Shown: positions 16,949 through 26,562, numbered from the stretch's first letter. The stretch: DNA of 64,000 nucleotides from Candidatus Flexicrinis proximus (GCA_016712885.1 JADJQF010000006.1:186001-250000); one strand, 5' to 3'. Notes: generated from the letters alone by a model not told the origin. Numbers and translations are program-made.

Positions 16949-19546
16949 ATGGCAGATAATTTCAACTTCCGCGATTTCGCACTCGGTCTTGGCGCGGGCT
17001 GGCTGAGTGCATTCGTCCTGTATCAAATGCGCGATCTGATCGGCGACGCGCGGCAGGGGCTGCGTTCGCGCGTTCAGGAAGCGCAGACCTACGCGACACT
17101 CAGCGCGGAAGGACGCTATATCGGCGAATTCACGCGAGAAGCGCAGGCGTCGCATCTGGCCGGCGAGCAAATCCCGCTTGCGCGCATCGCCGTCGAGCCG
17201 CGTTTCTGGCCGCCGGCGAAATTCGCTGAACCGCCTGAGGACGACATCCGCCGCGACGTATTCCGCGTGATCCCAAAGATCGCCGATTTGCCGTTCCTGT
17301 CCCAGCCCTACAATGTCGATGTCGCCACGATTGACGATTTGTATAACGGACCCGGAGCGTACGCGCTGCTCGGCGCGCCAGGAAGCGGGCGCACGACGAC
17401 CCTGCAAATCCTCGGACTGGTTGCCCTGGGCATCATCAGTTTCCAGGCGCCGGAGGACAAAGTCTCGCAGCGTCTGAAAGCGGAAGAAGATCTGCTCGAC
17501 CCGGCGAAGAAGGCCGAACGTCTGAAGTACCGGCTGACGATTGAAGACGCCGCGTTTGAGCGGCTGGCACAAGAAAAAGCCGACAGCGGGCTGCGCGGCG
17601 ATAAACGCCGCCAGGCCGATCTCGAACTGCGCCCATACCGCGATAAGTTCCCGCTCTACGTCCATCTGGCGGATGTCCGCCCTTCGGCCTTCAAAGGACG
17701 GGTAGACCCGGCCGAACCGCTGGTCCGCGGGCTGCAGGCGCAGGTCGGGGCATGGACGGCGAAGTCGCTGCCGCACCGGCTTTATCCACGCCTTGAACAA
17801 GGCGGCGTTCTGCTGATGCTCGATGGCTACGACGATCTGGCGCAGGATCATCAGCGCGAGATCGCAGAATGGCTGCCTGAACTGCTGGCGCAGTACGGCG
17901 GCGGCAAGAACCACATTATCGTGACCGGGCCTGCACAGGGATATGCTCCGCTGGTACAGGCGGGGTTTGCGCCGCTGATTATGCGGCCGTGGACGGATGC
18001 CGATATCGAGACCGCGGCCGACAAATGGGCAGTCGCATGGCCTGATTACGTGGCGGGACGCCAGCGCCGTCTGCGGATCGGCGGCGTCAAACCGAACGAG
18101 CAGCAGCTGCGTTCGGCGCTTGCTAACGCGCGCGGCCTGACCCCCGCCGAAGTCACGTTGAAGATCATGGCCGCCTACCGCGGTGAATTCGGGCGTACGC
18201 CCGGCGCGTGGGTAGAGAATTACCTCGCGAACCTGAAGATGCCTGCGGCAGCACGGCAGATGGCCGCGATGGCCGCCGCTGTTCAGCTTGAACACCACGA
18301 AGTCACCGCCACGAGGCTGGTCGAAGCTGGCGCGGTTCCAGGAGGGAAAGCATCGCAGGCCGGCAAAGCGTTGATTGACCTGTTCAAACGGGGCCTACTG
18401 GTGGAGGTCGGACGCGGCGAATTCCAATTCCGCCACAGGGCGATTGGCGATTACCTGGCGGCGCTCTCGCTGGCCGATGCCGACGACGCGCTGCTGGTGA
18501 AGCGGGGCGCAGATATCCGCTGGACCGGGGCGCTGGCGTTCGCCGCGGGGTTACGGCAGGTCGACGTGGCAGCCGCAGCGCGGCTCAACCCGCAGCCGGA
18601 CGTACTGCTGACCGGTCTGACGACCCTCGCCCGCTGGTTGGCGTATCTGGAGGGCAAGCCCGCGTGGCGCGCGAACCTGCTGCGCCTGATCGGTAACCAA
18701 TTCGTTCAACCCGGCCAGTATCCCTACGCACGAGAACGGCTGGCGGCGGCGTTGGCCGGAAGCCGCGATCCTGAAGCCGCCAGTATTTTCGAGCGCTCGC
18801 TCAAGTCGCCGGATCCCGATGTGCGGCGCCTGTCGGCGCTGGCGTTGGGTGTCCTGAAGCATTCGGCCGCATCAGAAACCTTGGGCGCGATGGTCAAAGA
18901 CGTGGACAATAATGCGGCGCTGGCCGCGGCCGCGGCCCTTGGCGCGATCGGCACGGACGAAGCATTCGAGCAGCTGGCGCGCGCATTTGCCTTTGGCGAC
19001 GAGAATGTACGCCAGATCGCCGCGGAGACCTTCGCCGAACTGCCGGATGTCGGATACGAAACCCTCTACGATGCTACCCGGCATGAGAATATGGACTACC
19101 GGCGCGCGGCGGTATTCGGCCTGCGGCGGATGAAGCCCGGATGGGCGCTCACCGAGGTTTACCGCGTCTTCCTTGAGGACGAGCAATGGTATGTGCGGTC
19201 GGCGGCGCAGGAGGCGATCATCGAGTTCCAAACGCATACAACGGCCCAGTCACTGACCCCTTACCCGACGCTCTCGCACATCGAATGGCTGAAGAACTTT
19301 GCCCGTGCTCACGGGATCAAGGGCGAGAACGCCGCGCCGGAAGCGATCGCGCGGATGGTGGCAACGCCCGATCCACGGATGCAGCCAGTGGCGGTTCAGG
19401 CGGTCGGTCAGTTAGGGCTGGTGGATCGCGCGGGGGCGCTATACCGGGCGCTGCTCGACGCACAGCCGGTTATCCGCGACACGGCGCACCGCAGCCTGGC
19501 CGAAATCGGGCTGCAGTACGACAAGCCGCTGCCCTCTCCCGTGTAG
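16949..19546 (+). CDS. Membrane-anchored NACHT-like STAND NTPase with HEAT repeats
   Basis: This is an 865-residue protein. A short hydrophobic segment (about residues 9-27) may anchor it. The P-loop is GAPGSGRTT at residues 142-150, with Arg148 in place of the usual Lys. A Walker B block, LLMLDGYDDL (about 288-297), has the NACHT-type Asp-Gly-x-Asp arrangement, and FRHRAIGDYLAALSL (about 495-510) matches the winged-helix end of NACHT modules. The last 260 residues are HEAT-like helical repeats (PDVRRLSALALGVL, YVRSAAQEAI). Such proteins are signal-responsive switches; some act in antiphage defence, but the neighbours give no defence context. GGGAG precedes the ATG. Confidence 0.82.
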   Translation: MADNFNFRDFALGLGAGWLSAFVLYQMRDLIGDARQGLRSRVQEAQTYATLSAEGRYIGEFTREAQASHLAGEQIPLARIAVEPRFWPPAKFAEPPEDDIRRDVFRVIPKIADLPFLSQPYNVDVATIDDLYNGPGAYALLGAPGSGRTTTLQILGLVALGIISFQAPEDKVSQRLKAEEDLLDPAKKAERLKYRLTIEDAAFERLAQEKADSGLRGDKRRQADLELRPYRDKFPLYVHLADVRPSAFKGRVDPAEPLVRGLQAQVGAWTAKSLPHRLYPRLEQGGVLLMLDGYDDLAQDHQREIAEWLPELLAQYGGGKNHIIVTGPAQGYAPLVQAGFAPLIMRPWTDADIETAADKWAVAWPDYVAGRQRRLRIGGVKPNEQQLRSALANARGLTPAEVTLKIMAAYRGEFGRTPGAWVENYLANLKMPAAARQMAAMAAAVQLEHHEVTATRLVEAGAVPGGKASQAGKALIDLFKRGLLVEVGRGEFQFRHRAIGDYLAALSLADADDALLVKRGADIRWTGALAFAAGLRQVDVAAAARLNPQPDVLLTGLTTLARWLAYLEGKPAWRANLLRLIGNQFVQPGQYPYARERLAAALAGSRDPEAASIFERSLKSPDPDVRRLSALALGVLKHSAASETLGAMVKDVDNNAALAAAAALGAIGTDEAFEQLARAFAFGDENVRQIAAETFAELPDVGYETLYDATRHENMDYRRAAVFGLRRMKPGWALTEVYRVFLEDEQWYVRSAAQEAIIEFQTHTTAQSLTPYPTLSHIEWLKNFARAHGIKGENAAPEAIARMVATPDPRMQPVAVQAVGQLGLVDRAGALYRALLDAQPVIRDTAHRSLAEIGLQYDKPLPSPV

Positions 19547-19570
19547 CGGCTGTTTTGTATTGTTGTTTGC

Positions 19571-19620
19571 GGGAGGGTTGTCCCCGACCCTCCGCAAGAG
19601 GGTGCAAACATACTGCTGGG
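19571..19620 (+). repeat. Degenerate copy of the modular intergenic repeat
   Basis: A GGAGGGT/ACCCTCC hairpin is followed by AGAGGGTGCAAACATACTGCTGGG, split here as AGAGGGTGCAAAC and ATACTGCTGGG. It resembles the last module of the family described at 36981 and 60036. It begins 24 nt after the NTPase stop codon. Only part of the element is present. Confidence 0.45.
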
Positions 19621-19654
19621 TGCGCCCGATACGCCAGGAAATGAGTGCTGTGAA

Positions 19655-20767
19655 ATGCGCCTGATATTTGTGTTGTCTATGCTTTGGCTGCTCGCGTCGC
19701 CTGCCCAGTCCCAGCAGACGTTTACCGTCGGCGGGGTCTCGTACAGCGTCGAGAAATTCCTGACCGCGAACTATCCGATTACGCTGGCGTTTGCGCCGGA
19801 TGGACGGCTTTTCTATACGGAGAAGATCAGCGGCAACGTGCGGGTTGTCAGCGCGGACGGCGTGCTTCAACCGGCGCCGGTGATCACACTGCCGGTGAAT
19901 GCGCTGGCGGAACAGGGCATGCTGGGTATCGCCATCGACCCGAACTTCGAGGACAACGGCCATATCTGGGTCGTCCACACCAACCCCGGCACTACGCGCG
20001 ACTATCCGGCGAACCGCGTGGTGCGGTTCACGGAACGGGATGGGGTCGGCACCGACCCTGAAGTGATGCTTGAAATCCCGATTACCGGCGGCTCACTGAT
20101 CCACAACGGAGGCAACCTGCACTTCGACCGCGAAGGGCGGCTGTATCTGACGGTGGGGGACTACGAGACTCCGGCCAACGCGCAGAACCTTGAGGTCATG
20201 CAGGGGAAAATCCACCGGTTCGACGTGACGGATGAAGGACTTGTTCCGGCGGAGGGCAATCCGCTCGAGGGCAGCAGCGTCTATGCCTACGGCCTGCGCA
20301 ACAGCTGGGACTTCGATTTCGATACCGGCGAGTCGGGGTATATCTACGCGACTGAAAATGGCGACCACTGCGACGACGAGATCAACCTGATTCTACGCGG
20401 TTTCCACTATGGGCACGGCGCGGATTATACGTGCGGCGGCACAGCGGCAGGGATCAACACGACCTATTACGTCCGACCGATGACCAGATTCACCCCCACG
20501 GAGGCACCCACCGGGATTGTGGTCTACGACAACGATGCGGTGCCGGACTGGTACGGCAACCTGTTCTTCTGTGTGTGGAACGACGGTTATCCGTCGCTGC
20601 GGATGCTGGTGCTGAACGACGAACGCCGCGAGATCGTCTCAATGGTCGAAATCCCGCTGGGGGACGGCCGGTGCCGGATCGATATCGAGATTTCGCCGGA
20701 CGGCGCGTTGTATATGACGAACGTGGACGAAAACGGCGGCTCGATCTGGCGGTTGACCCCGCACTAA
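19655..20767 (+). CDS. Secreted PQQ-dependent sugar dehydrogenase (GSDH family)
   Basis: The 370-residue protein has a signal peptide (about residues 1-19, ending AQSQ). It matches the soluble glucose/sorbosone dehydrogenase beta-propeller: TLAFAPDGRLFYTEK, EQGMLGIAIDPNFEDNGHIWV, the catalytic-site IHNGGNLHF, and AYGLRNSWDFDFD. These enzymes oxidise sugars outside the cytoplasm using pyrroloquinoline quinone and Ca2+. No PQQ synthesis genes are in the window. The protein is shorter than some homologues, but all main blades appear to be present. Confidence 0.88.
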   Translation: MRLIFVLSMLWLLASPAQSQQTFTVGGVSYSVEKFLTANYPITLAFAPDGRLFYTEKISGNVRVVSADGVLQPAPVITLPVNALAEQGMLGIAIDPNFEDNGHIWVVHTNPGTTRDYPANRVVRFTERDGVGTDPEVMLEIPITGGSLIHNGGNLHFDREGRLYLTVGDYETPANAQNLEVMQGKIHRFDVTDEGLVPAEGNPLEGSSVYAYGLRNSWDFDFDTGESGYIYATENGDHCDDEINLILRGFHYGHGADYTCGGTAAGINTTYYVRPMTRFTPTEAPTGIVVYDNDAVPDWYGNLFFCVWNDGYPSLRMLVLNDERREIVSMVEIPLGDGRCRIDIEISPDGALYMTNVDENGGSIWRLTPH

Positions 20768-20786
20768 ACGCCGCTGTGACGAAGCG

Positions 20787-21428
20787 TTATTTGGCGATTT
20801 TCGCGTAAATCGCCTCGAACGAGTTTTCCCATCGGGTTTGGTCAGGGGTGAGTGTGCCGGCAGTAAAGGCGGCGTATATCGCCTGCATTTTGTGCGGCTC
20901 GACCGGCGCCGGATTTGTCAGGCCGATCGGCATCAGCCAGCGCGCGATCTCGGCTGTGCCTGGCGGGAAGCGATGCGGATAGCGCAGTTCGAGGCGGCCG
21001 ACACGGATCATATGTTCGTTAAGGGTCATCGCGCCCTGATAACCGGCTTCCATGTCATAGGCCCACAGGTTTTCGAACGTGAATTTGCAGGCGGCACAGC
21101 TCAGCGGCCCGCCGCCCGTTTCCGCGCCACAATCCGGGCAGGAGACGCGCGTGTGGGCGACGTCAACGACCGTCCACGGATGGGCGTTGATATCCACTGC
21201 GACGACCTGCGCCAGCAGTGTTTCATCCTCAGCGCCTGACGCAATCCCCTCCGCAGCCAGCAGCGCCGCCCAGTCAGCCAACCACAGCGACTCGATGCTG
21301 TGAAAACAGCCAGGACAGGTCAGGTAATTCGCGCCGGCAGGAGCATGGCACTCGGGACACGGGATGACCGCCACCGGGCGCCGAACGCGCCGTCCGCCGG
21401 GGTTACGCGGGGTGAATGCGTTTGACAT
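20787..21428 (-). CDS. Protein with two zinc ribbons, unknown
   Basis: The 213-residue soluble protein carries two CxxC pairs forming one zinc ribbon at about residues 24-41 (CPEC...CPGC) and another at about 95-113 (CPDC...CAAC). Each ribbon is followed by a similar HSIESLW/FTFENLW segment, so the unit is duplicated. The C-terminal part has no known motif. It may bind nucleic acid or serve as a scaffold; the function is unknown. It is convergent with the sugar dehydrogenase gene. Confidence 0.68.
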   Translation of the reverse strand: MSNAFTPRNPGGRRVRRPVAVIPCPECHAPAGANYLTCPGCFHSIESLWLADWAALLAAEGIASGAEDETLLAQVVAVDINAHPWTVVDVAHTRVSCPDCGAETGGGPLSCAACKFTFENLWAYDMEAGYQGAMTLNEHMIRVGRLELRYPHRFPPGTAEIARWLMPIGLTNPAPVEPHKMQAIYAAFTAGTLTPDQTRWENSFEAIYAKIAK

Positions 21429-21547
21429 AGCGATGATTCCCGCGGCTCAAACCGCCCAGCCCATTCAGAAGATTTAACGATAGTCGAATCTCACTGGTTT
21501 TCAGTCGCCCAATTTCAGGGTAGAGTTGCGTGGTATCCTAATCAGCG

Positions 21548-22063
21548 ATGACCGAAATTGAAAACCCGATGACTCTTTTCCCGGATCCCCTCATCGATGT
21601 CCAGCGCGCATCCGTCGCAGGCAACCTGTATACGGCGCTGCGCGTGTATGCCAACCTGTCGGGATTAGGTACGGCCTTTCCGCCGGGGCTGTTTTACGCG
21701 CTGTGGAAGGCCAACCCCGGGGTGAACAAAGCCCGCGTGCCGGATGCCTCGTATGTCCGCAAAGAGCATCTTCCGAACGTCTATGACGCGCTGATGCCCT
21801 TTCACGGGGCGCCGGACTTCGCCGTGTGCATCGTCAGCCAGGTTGACCCGACCCTGTTCACGCTGGAACATGTCCGCGATTATCTGGCTGCGGGGACGGA
21901 GCAGGTGTGGATGATCTTCACTGCCCCGCTGCGGGAAATCCACGTCTACCTGCGGGACAAGCCCGACGTGATCCGCGTTTACCGCGAGGACGATATTGTC
22001 GACGGCGCACCGACCCTGCCAGGATTCAAGATGTCTGCCGCACAGGTATTCCAAACCCCGTAA
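21548..22063 (+). CDS. Uma2-like (DUF820) protein, probably catalytically degenerate
   Basis: The 171-residue protein follows the Uma2 layout: RVPDASYV, the core strand DFAVCIVSQVD, the helix HVRDYLAAGTEQVWMI and the ending LPGFKMSAAQVF. Uma2 proteins have a PD-(D/E)xK nuclease fold. Here the Glu usually found in the VVEVLSPS strand is Cys (FAVCIVS), and the following helix lacks the usual Lys, so nuclease activity is doubtful. The family is strongly expanded in cyanobacteria and Chloroflexota, with its biological role unclear. Confidence 0.75.
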   Translation: MTEIENPMTLFPDPLIDVQRASVAGNLYTALRVYANLSGLGTAFPPGLFYALWKANPGVNKARVPDASYVRKEHLPNVYDALMPFHGAPDFAVCIVSQVDPTLFTLEHVRDYLAAGTEQVWMIFTAPLREIHVYLRDKPDVIRVYREDDIVDGAPTLPGFKMSAAQVFQTP

Positions 22064-22198
22064 TTCCAAAAGCCCCTGTCAGGTGCCGCATCCTTGCCGA
22101 CCGCCGATTGTGTTTCGATTCCTGTTACGGCCTGCGTGCGATTCGAAAACCTTAATGCTTCACGGCCATCAGTTGTGCAACATATACTAAAAAACCTG

Positions 22199-22227
22199 CT
22201 TGCAAAAGTGCAAGTTGCATATATAAT
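22199..22227 (+). promoter_or_regulatory. Promoter with overlapping inverted repeat, upstream of glutamate dehydrogenase
   Basis: TTGCAA (22200-22205) and a perfect TATAAT (22222-22227) are spaced by 16 nt. The -35 box and spacer are covered by a perfect inverted repeat, CTTGCA-AAAG-TGCAAG (22199-22214), which would suit a repressor or other dimeric regulator. The transcript leader would be about 110 nt. Confidence 0.6.
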
Positions 22228-22343
22228 CCGACTAAATGGTCGCGCAACCCCAGTTCAACGCGCTTGTTCGAATAGATTTTAGATCAGGCCGTTCTTTGCG
22301 GTTCAGAAGACAGAGGAGACGCCCTACGGGGCAATTTATATCT

Positions 22344-23612
22344 ATGGCCTTCACACAAGAGTTCACCCCCAACGCGTACGAGACTGCCCTCGCCCAGTAC
22401 AACCGGGCAACCCAGCACCTGAACGACATTGACGATAATATCGTCGAATTTATGCGCTACCCGCGCCGCGAGTTCACCGTCAATTTCCCGGTGCGTCGCG
22501 ATGACGGGCGTGTCGAAATGTTCACCGGCTACCGCGTTCACCACAGCACCGTACTCGGCCCGTCGAAAGGCGGCATCCGCTTCGACAAACATGTGACGAT
22601 GGACGAAGTGCGCGCGCTGGCGATGTGGATGACGTGGAAGTGTTCGCTGACGGGCATCCCGTATGGCGGCGCGAAAGGCGGCGTTATCGTCGATCCGCGC
22701 ACGCTCTCGATGACTGAGCACGAGCGCCTGACCCGCCGTTATGCAAGCGAACTTATCCCTCTGATCAGCCCGCACAGCGATGTACCGGCGCCGGACATGG
22801 GCACCACCCCGCAGCACATGGCCTGGATCATGGATACCTACAGCATGACTGTCGGCTACTCTGTCCCGGCGATTGTGACCGGTAAGCCGCTGGTCATCGG
22901 CGGATCGCAGGGTCGTACAGTGAGCACGGGCCGCGGCGTCGTCACGATTATGATGGAAGCGTTGCGCCGCAAGGGGCACATGGATGCAGCCAACACGCGC
23001 GTCGCTGTCCAGGGTTTCGGCAATGTCGGCAGCAACGCCGCCAGCTATGCGTATGAGAACGGCTTCAAGGTGGTCGCGGTCAGCGATATCCGCGGCGGCA
23101 TCTACAATGCCAACGGGCTGGACATTCCGTCGGTGCTGGAACACGTCACCATCACCGGGAGTGTGATCAACTTCCCGGGCGCGGACAACGTGACCAATGG
23201 GGAACTGCTCGAAGTCCCGTGTGACGTGCTGCTGCCGTGCGCGATGGAGGGTCAGCTGACCGGCAACAATGCCGGCCGCGTTCAGGCCAAGATGATCGTC
23301 GAAGGGGCCAATGGCCCGACGACGCCGGAAGCGGACGACATTTTCAATGACAACGGCGTGCTGGTTGTGCCGGATATCCTCGCCAACAGCGGCGGCGTGA
23401 TCGTCAGCTACTTCGAGTGGGTGCAGGACTTGCAGTCCTTCTTCTGGGACGAGACGGAAATCTTCCGCCAGCTCGAACGCATCATGATCCGCGCCTACGA
23501 TCTGACCGTGCGGACCGCGGAAGAACACAATATCGACATGCGCACCGCCGCGCAGGTGGCCGCTATCAAGCGCGTTGCCGAAGCGATGAAGACGCGCGGG
23601 TTCTACCCCTAG
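22344..23612 (+). CDS. gdhA: Glu/Leu/Phe/Val dehydrogenase (glutamate dehydrogenase)
   Basis: The 422-residue enzyme interconverts glutamate and 2-oxoglutarate plus ammonia with NAD(P). KGGIRFDKHV, the catalytic-lysine segment PYGGAKGGVIVDP (about residues 110-123) and the dinucleotide-binding AVQGFGNVGSNAA (about 215-228) are all present. Length is typical of the hexameric class. The ATG at 22344 matches the family N terminus; an in-frame ATG at 22236 lies almost at the predicted transcript start but would add 36 atypical residues. It links nitrogen and carbon metabolism and has its own promoter with a probable operator. Confidence 0.93.
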   Translation: MAFTQEFTPNAYETALAQYNRATQHLNDIDDNIVEFMRYPRREFTVNFPVRRDDGRVEMFTGYRVHHSTVLGPSKGGIRFDKHVTMDEVRALAMWMTWKCSLTGIPYGGAKGGVIVDPRTLSMTEHERLTRRYASELIPLISPHSDVPAPDMGTTPQHMAWIMDTYSMTVGYSVPAIVTGKPLVIGGSQGRTVSTGRGVVTIMMEALRRKGHMDAANTRVAVQGFGNVGSNAASYAYENGFKVVAVSDIRGGIYNANGLDIPSVLEHVTITGSVINFPGADNVTNGELLEVPCDVLLPCAMEGQLTGNNAGRVQAKMIVEGANGPTTPEADDIFNDNGVLVVPDILANSGGVIVSYFEWVQDLQSFFWDETEIFRQLERIMIRAYDLTVRTAEEHNIDMRTAAQVAAIKRVAEAMKTRGFYP

Positions 23613-23708
23613 GCACTAAGGGAGTCGGTCAGGCGTATATTCCAGAGCCGCCGCAAATCAGGAGTGGGCATACAATGGAAGTATTACTCTTGCATGCAGG
23701 AGGACGCA

Positions 23709-26492
23709 ATGCGTCGCTTAGTTCTACTTGTATTGACACTGGTTTTTGTCGTTACTCTTGCGCCTCCACAGGTCCTTCACGCACAGTCCTGCGGCGCGGC
23801 CCCTGCTCCGCGACTGACCGTGGGAGGTTCGGCTTATGTCGCCTTCACGGATGGGCTGCCGATCAATCTCCGTGACCAGCCAACACGCAGTGGCGCGCTG
23901 ATTGCCCAACTGCCGGAAGGCAGCACGTTCGAAGTCCTCGAAGGTCCGGTGTGCGCCGATGAGATCCACTGGTGGCGCGTGCAGGCTGCTGATACGGCGG
24001 GATGGGTTGCTGAAGGGCTGGAAGGCGAGTATTTCGTCGCGCCGGGGGCGTTCAGCCGCGAGATTGACCTCGCCGGACTTGCCGACATACCGGTGGACGA
24101 TGACTGCGGATCGCTGCCCACGCGCTCGGACAGCCCGTATTTCTACTTTGAGCCGGAAGCCAACATCACGCTGGTGCTTCCGCCGTTTGGCGCCGATACC
24201 GAGCCGATCCGCCTCGGAAATAACGATTGGGTGGCGAGTTACAGCGATCCGATCTGCCGCAGTGGCGACCTCTGGTGGGAAGTCGAAGGCGCTTACTACG
24301 GCGAACTGCCTGAAACGCTCAACGGCGAATATATGTTGAAGCCGCTCGTTTTCGACCCCGTGCCGCCAGTCGCCTTGGATGTCCCGCTCACCGCGCCGGT
24401 CATCTCGAGTCCGGCCGTGCCGCTGCCGGCGATCACGCCCGACCAAAGCATCGCCGTTAGCGCGTTCTCGGACTGGACGTGGAATGGGGCGAACGACCCG
24501 ACCCAACTCGTCCTACCCGCGGCGTATGCCGGCGATTTGCCCGCACTGCCCGTCGACTTGAACACCGTGCATTTCGTGGCCGACGCCGGTTTGAGCGACG
24601 CGCAGCTTGCCCTGCTGGCGCAGAACGGTTTCGTCGTCGTGCCGGGCGATTACATGCAGATGGACGAAGTGTATATGGACGGCACTTGGCTGTCGGAAGA
24701 GGGCAAGGCCGATTTCGTCTCGACCGATATGCTGCTGCATGTGCTTTACATCGTCTACGAGAACACGCTCAAGCTGCTCGAAATCGACCAGTTCATCAGC
24801 CTCGGCATCCAGTGGACCGCGGAGAGCTTCCAAGCCGCCTACGCGCAGTACGATGTGCTGGCCAGTTCGCCGCTGCAAGAGAGTGCCCGCCGCGCCGCCG
24901 TGTTCTACGGCGTGATGCTCCGGCTGATGGACTCCGGCAACGAACTCTTGCGCGAGGCGCACCCCGAGCTATTGGCCGAGATCGAGTCGCTTGCCGCGAT
25001 GGTCGAGGCCGCCGAAGGCGTCGCTAAGCTGCCGCTGATGGAGGATTACAACGAGGACTTCACGCAGTACAAGCCGCGCAGCTATTACGCGGCCTCTGCC
25101 GATCTATCCGCCTACTTCCGCGCCATGATGTGGGCGGGACGTCTGACATTCCGTACCAAGTCGCAAGCCGACACGATCACCGGCCTATTCGTGCTGAAAG
25201 CGCTGCGCGACGGCGGCGCGCTGGAAGCGTGGGGCACGATGGACGAAACGCTGGCGTGGCTGGTCGGCCCGGTAGACGACCTGAGCCCGACGGAACTGCT
25301 GCCGATCTCCGAGCAGATCTTCGGCGCAGACCTGAGCGCGGAAGCGCTGGGTGATCCTGCACTGCTCGCCGCCTATATTGAAGCGCTCAAGACACTGCCG
25401 GGGCCGCGGGTCAACAGCCTTCCGCTGCCTGTTGGCATCGACGAGGAAGATCTGGACGAATTCACGCGCGGTTTTCGTGTCTTCGGGCAGCGGTTCACGT
25501 TCGACGCGTACATCTTCCAAAGCCTGATCTATCCAGCGGTGGGCGAATTCCAGCAGTCGCGGGTGCTGCCGATGGGCGAAGATGTCGCGGCCGTCCTGGG
25601 CAGCGACCTGGCCTTTGTCGAGACGGATAAGGCCGGGGCGACCGATTACCTGCACTACACGGATAACGTCGCCCGCCTGCGTGGCGAAATCAACGGGATT
25701 AGCGCCGAGGCGTGGTCAGAGAATCTGTACGGCGCGTGGCTGCACGCCTTGCAGCCGCTGGCCGCGCCTACTCCGGCCTTGCTGCCGCCGCTCATGCAAA
25801 CTGATGCATGGAAGTACAAAGACATGAACACCCTGCTCGGCAGCCTGGCCGAACTCAAGCACGCCACGCTGCTCTATGCGGAGCAGGCTTACGGAGGCTT
25901 CGGCGGCGGTGGTTATGTACCGCCGGTCGTCAGCTACACGCTTGTCGAACCGAACCCGCTGGTGTTCGCGCGGGTCGCTGTCATCGCCAGGCAGCTTGGC
26001 GACGGGCTACTCCAACGCGGCTTCGATCAACCCGGCGGCCTGATCTCGTCGGTACTTTACGGCAGCAGCAGCCTCGCGTCGCTTTCGGCAGAGATGGCCG
26101 AAATCGCGCGCAAGGAAATCGCGGGCGAACCCGTCACCTACGACGAGTACTATTACCTGCAAGAAAGGTTCGCCAGTGAGCTGTGGCAGATCCGTACCGT
26201 CATCGAAGAGTCGGTGCCTGACGCGCCCGACCGGATGGCGCTGATCGCCGATGTCGCCAGCAACCCGACCGTCGAGAAGATTTACTACATGGCGACCGGC
26301 GACGCCGACCTGATCTATGTGGTCGCAAGCGGGCCGTTCGGCCTGCACCTGACGCGCGGCGCGGTCTACAGCGCCTACCTGTTCGAGGACGGATACGACG
26401 AGCGGATCGACGACGACCAGTGGCGCACGCGGGTTGCCAGCGGCGACTTGCCCGCCCGTCCGCCGTGGGTGACCGCCTATCGGGCCGAGTAG
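23709..26492 (+). CDS. Large secreted DUF3160 protein with N-terminal SH3b-like domains
   Basis: This is a 927-residue protein. AGGAGGA lies 4 nt before the ATG and a signal peptide ends near residue 24 (LHAQS). Two SH3b-like segments (about residues 35-100, with LRDQPTRSGALIAQLPEG, and 110-200) precede a large helical DUF3160 domain (from about residue 270; contains FVSTDMLLHVLYIVYE and ADLSAYFRAMMWAGR). Members of DUF3160 are extracytoplasmic proteins of unknown function, frequent in Chloroflexota and archaea. The SH3b segments probably bind cell-wall or surface material. Confidence 0.82.
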   Translation: MRRLVLLVLTLVFVVTLAPPQVLHAQSCGAAPAPRLTVGGSAYVAFTDGLPINLRDQPTRSGALIAQLPEGSTFEVLEGPVCADEIHWWRVQAADTAGWVAEGLEGEYFVAPGAFSREIDLAGLADIPVDDDCGSLPTRSDSPYFYFEPEANITLVLPPFGADTEPIRLGNNDWVASYSDPICRSGDLWWEVEGAYYGELPETLNGEYMLKPLVFDPVPPVALDVPLTAPVISSPAVPLPAITPDQSIAVSAFSDWTWNGANDPTQLVLPAAYAGDLPALPVDLNTVHFVADAGLSDAQLALLAQNGFVVVPGDYMQMDEVYMDGTWLSEEGKADFVSTDMLLHVLYIVYENTLKLLEIDQFISLGIQWTAESFQAAYAQYDVLASSPLQESARRAAVFYGVMLRLMDSGNELLREAHPELLAEIESLAAMVEAAEGVAKLPLMEDYNEDFTQYKPRSYYAASADLSAYFRAMMWAGRLTFRTKSQADTITGLFVLKALRDGGALEAWGTMDETLAWLVGPVDDLSPTELLPISEQIFGADLSAEALGDPALLAAYIEALKTLPGPRVNSLPLPVGIDEEDLDEFTRGFRVFGQRFTFDAYIFQSLIYPAVGEFQQSRVLPMGEDVAAVLGSDLAFVETDKAGATDYLHYTDNVARLRGEINGISAEAWSENLYGAWLHALQPLAAPTPALLPPLMQTDAWKYKDMNTLLGSLAELKHATLLYAEQAYGGFGGGGYVPPVVSYTLVEPNPLVFARVAVIARQLGDGLLQRGFDQPGGLISSVLYGSSSLASLSAEMAEIARKEIAGEPVTYDEYYYLQERFASELWQIRTVIEESVPDAPDRMALIADVASNPTVEKIYYMATGDADLIYVVASGPFGLHLTRGAVYSAYLFEDGYDERIDDDQWRTRVASGDLPARPPWVTAYRAE

Positions 26493-26528
26493 CGGCGGTC
26501 AATCTGCGCTTGGGGCGTCAGGGAACCA

Positions 26529-26562
26529 GGCACTCCTGCCGGAGTTCTTTGGGGACCGGAAA
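26529..26562 (+). repeat. Weak partial copy of the modular intergenic repeat
   Basis: GGCACTCCTGCCGGAG followed by TTTGGGGAC resembles part of the last module (AACTCCTGCCGGGG, TTTGGGG) of the family at 36981 and 60036. It lies 37 nt after the DUF3160 gene. The match is short. Confidence 0.3.

Noticed and set aside
16949..22063. Antiphage defence island around the NACHT-like and Uma2-like genes
   Set aside because: Between and around them are housekeeping and surface-protein genes; no nuclease, toxin, reverse transcriptase or phage genes accompany them.
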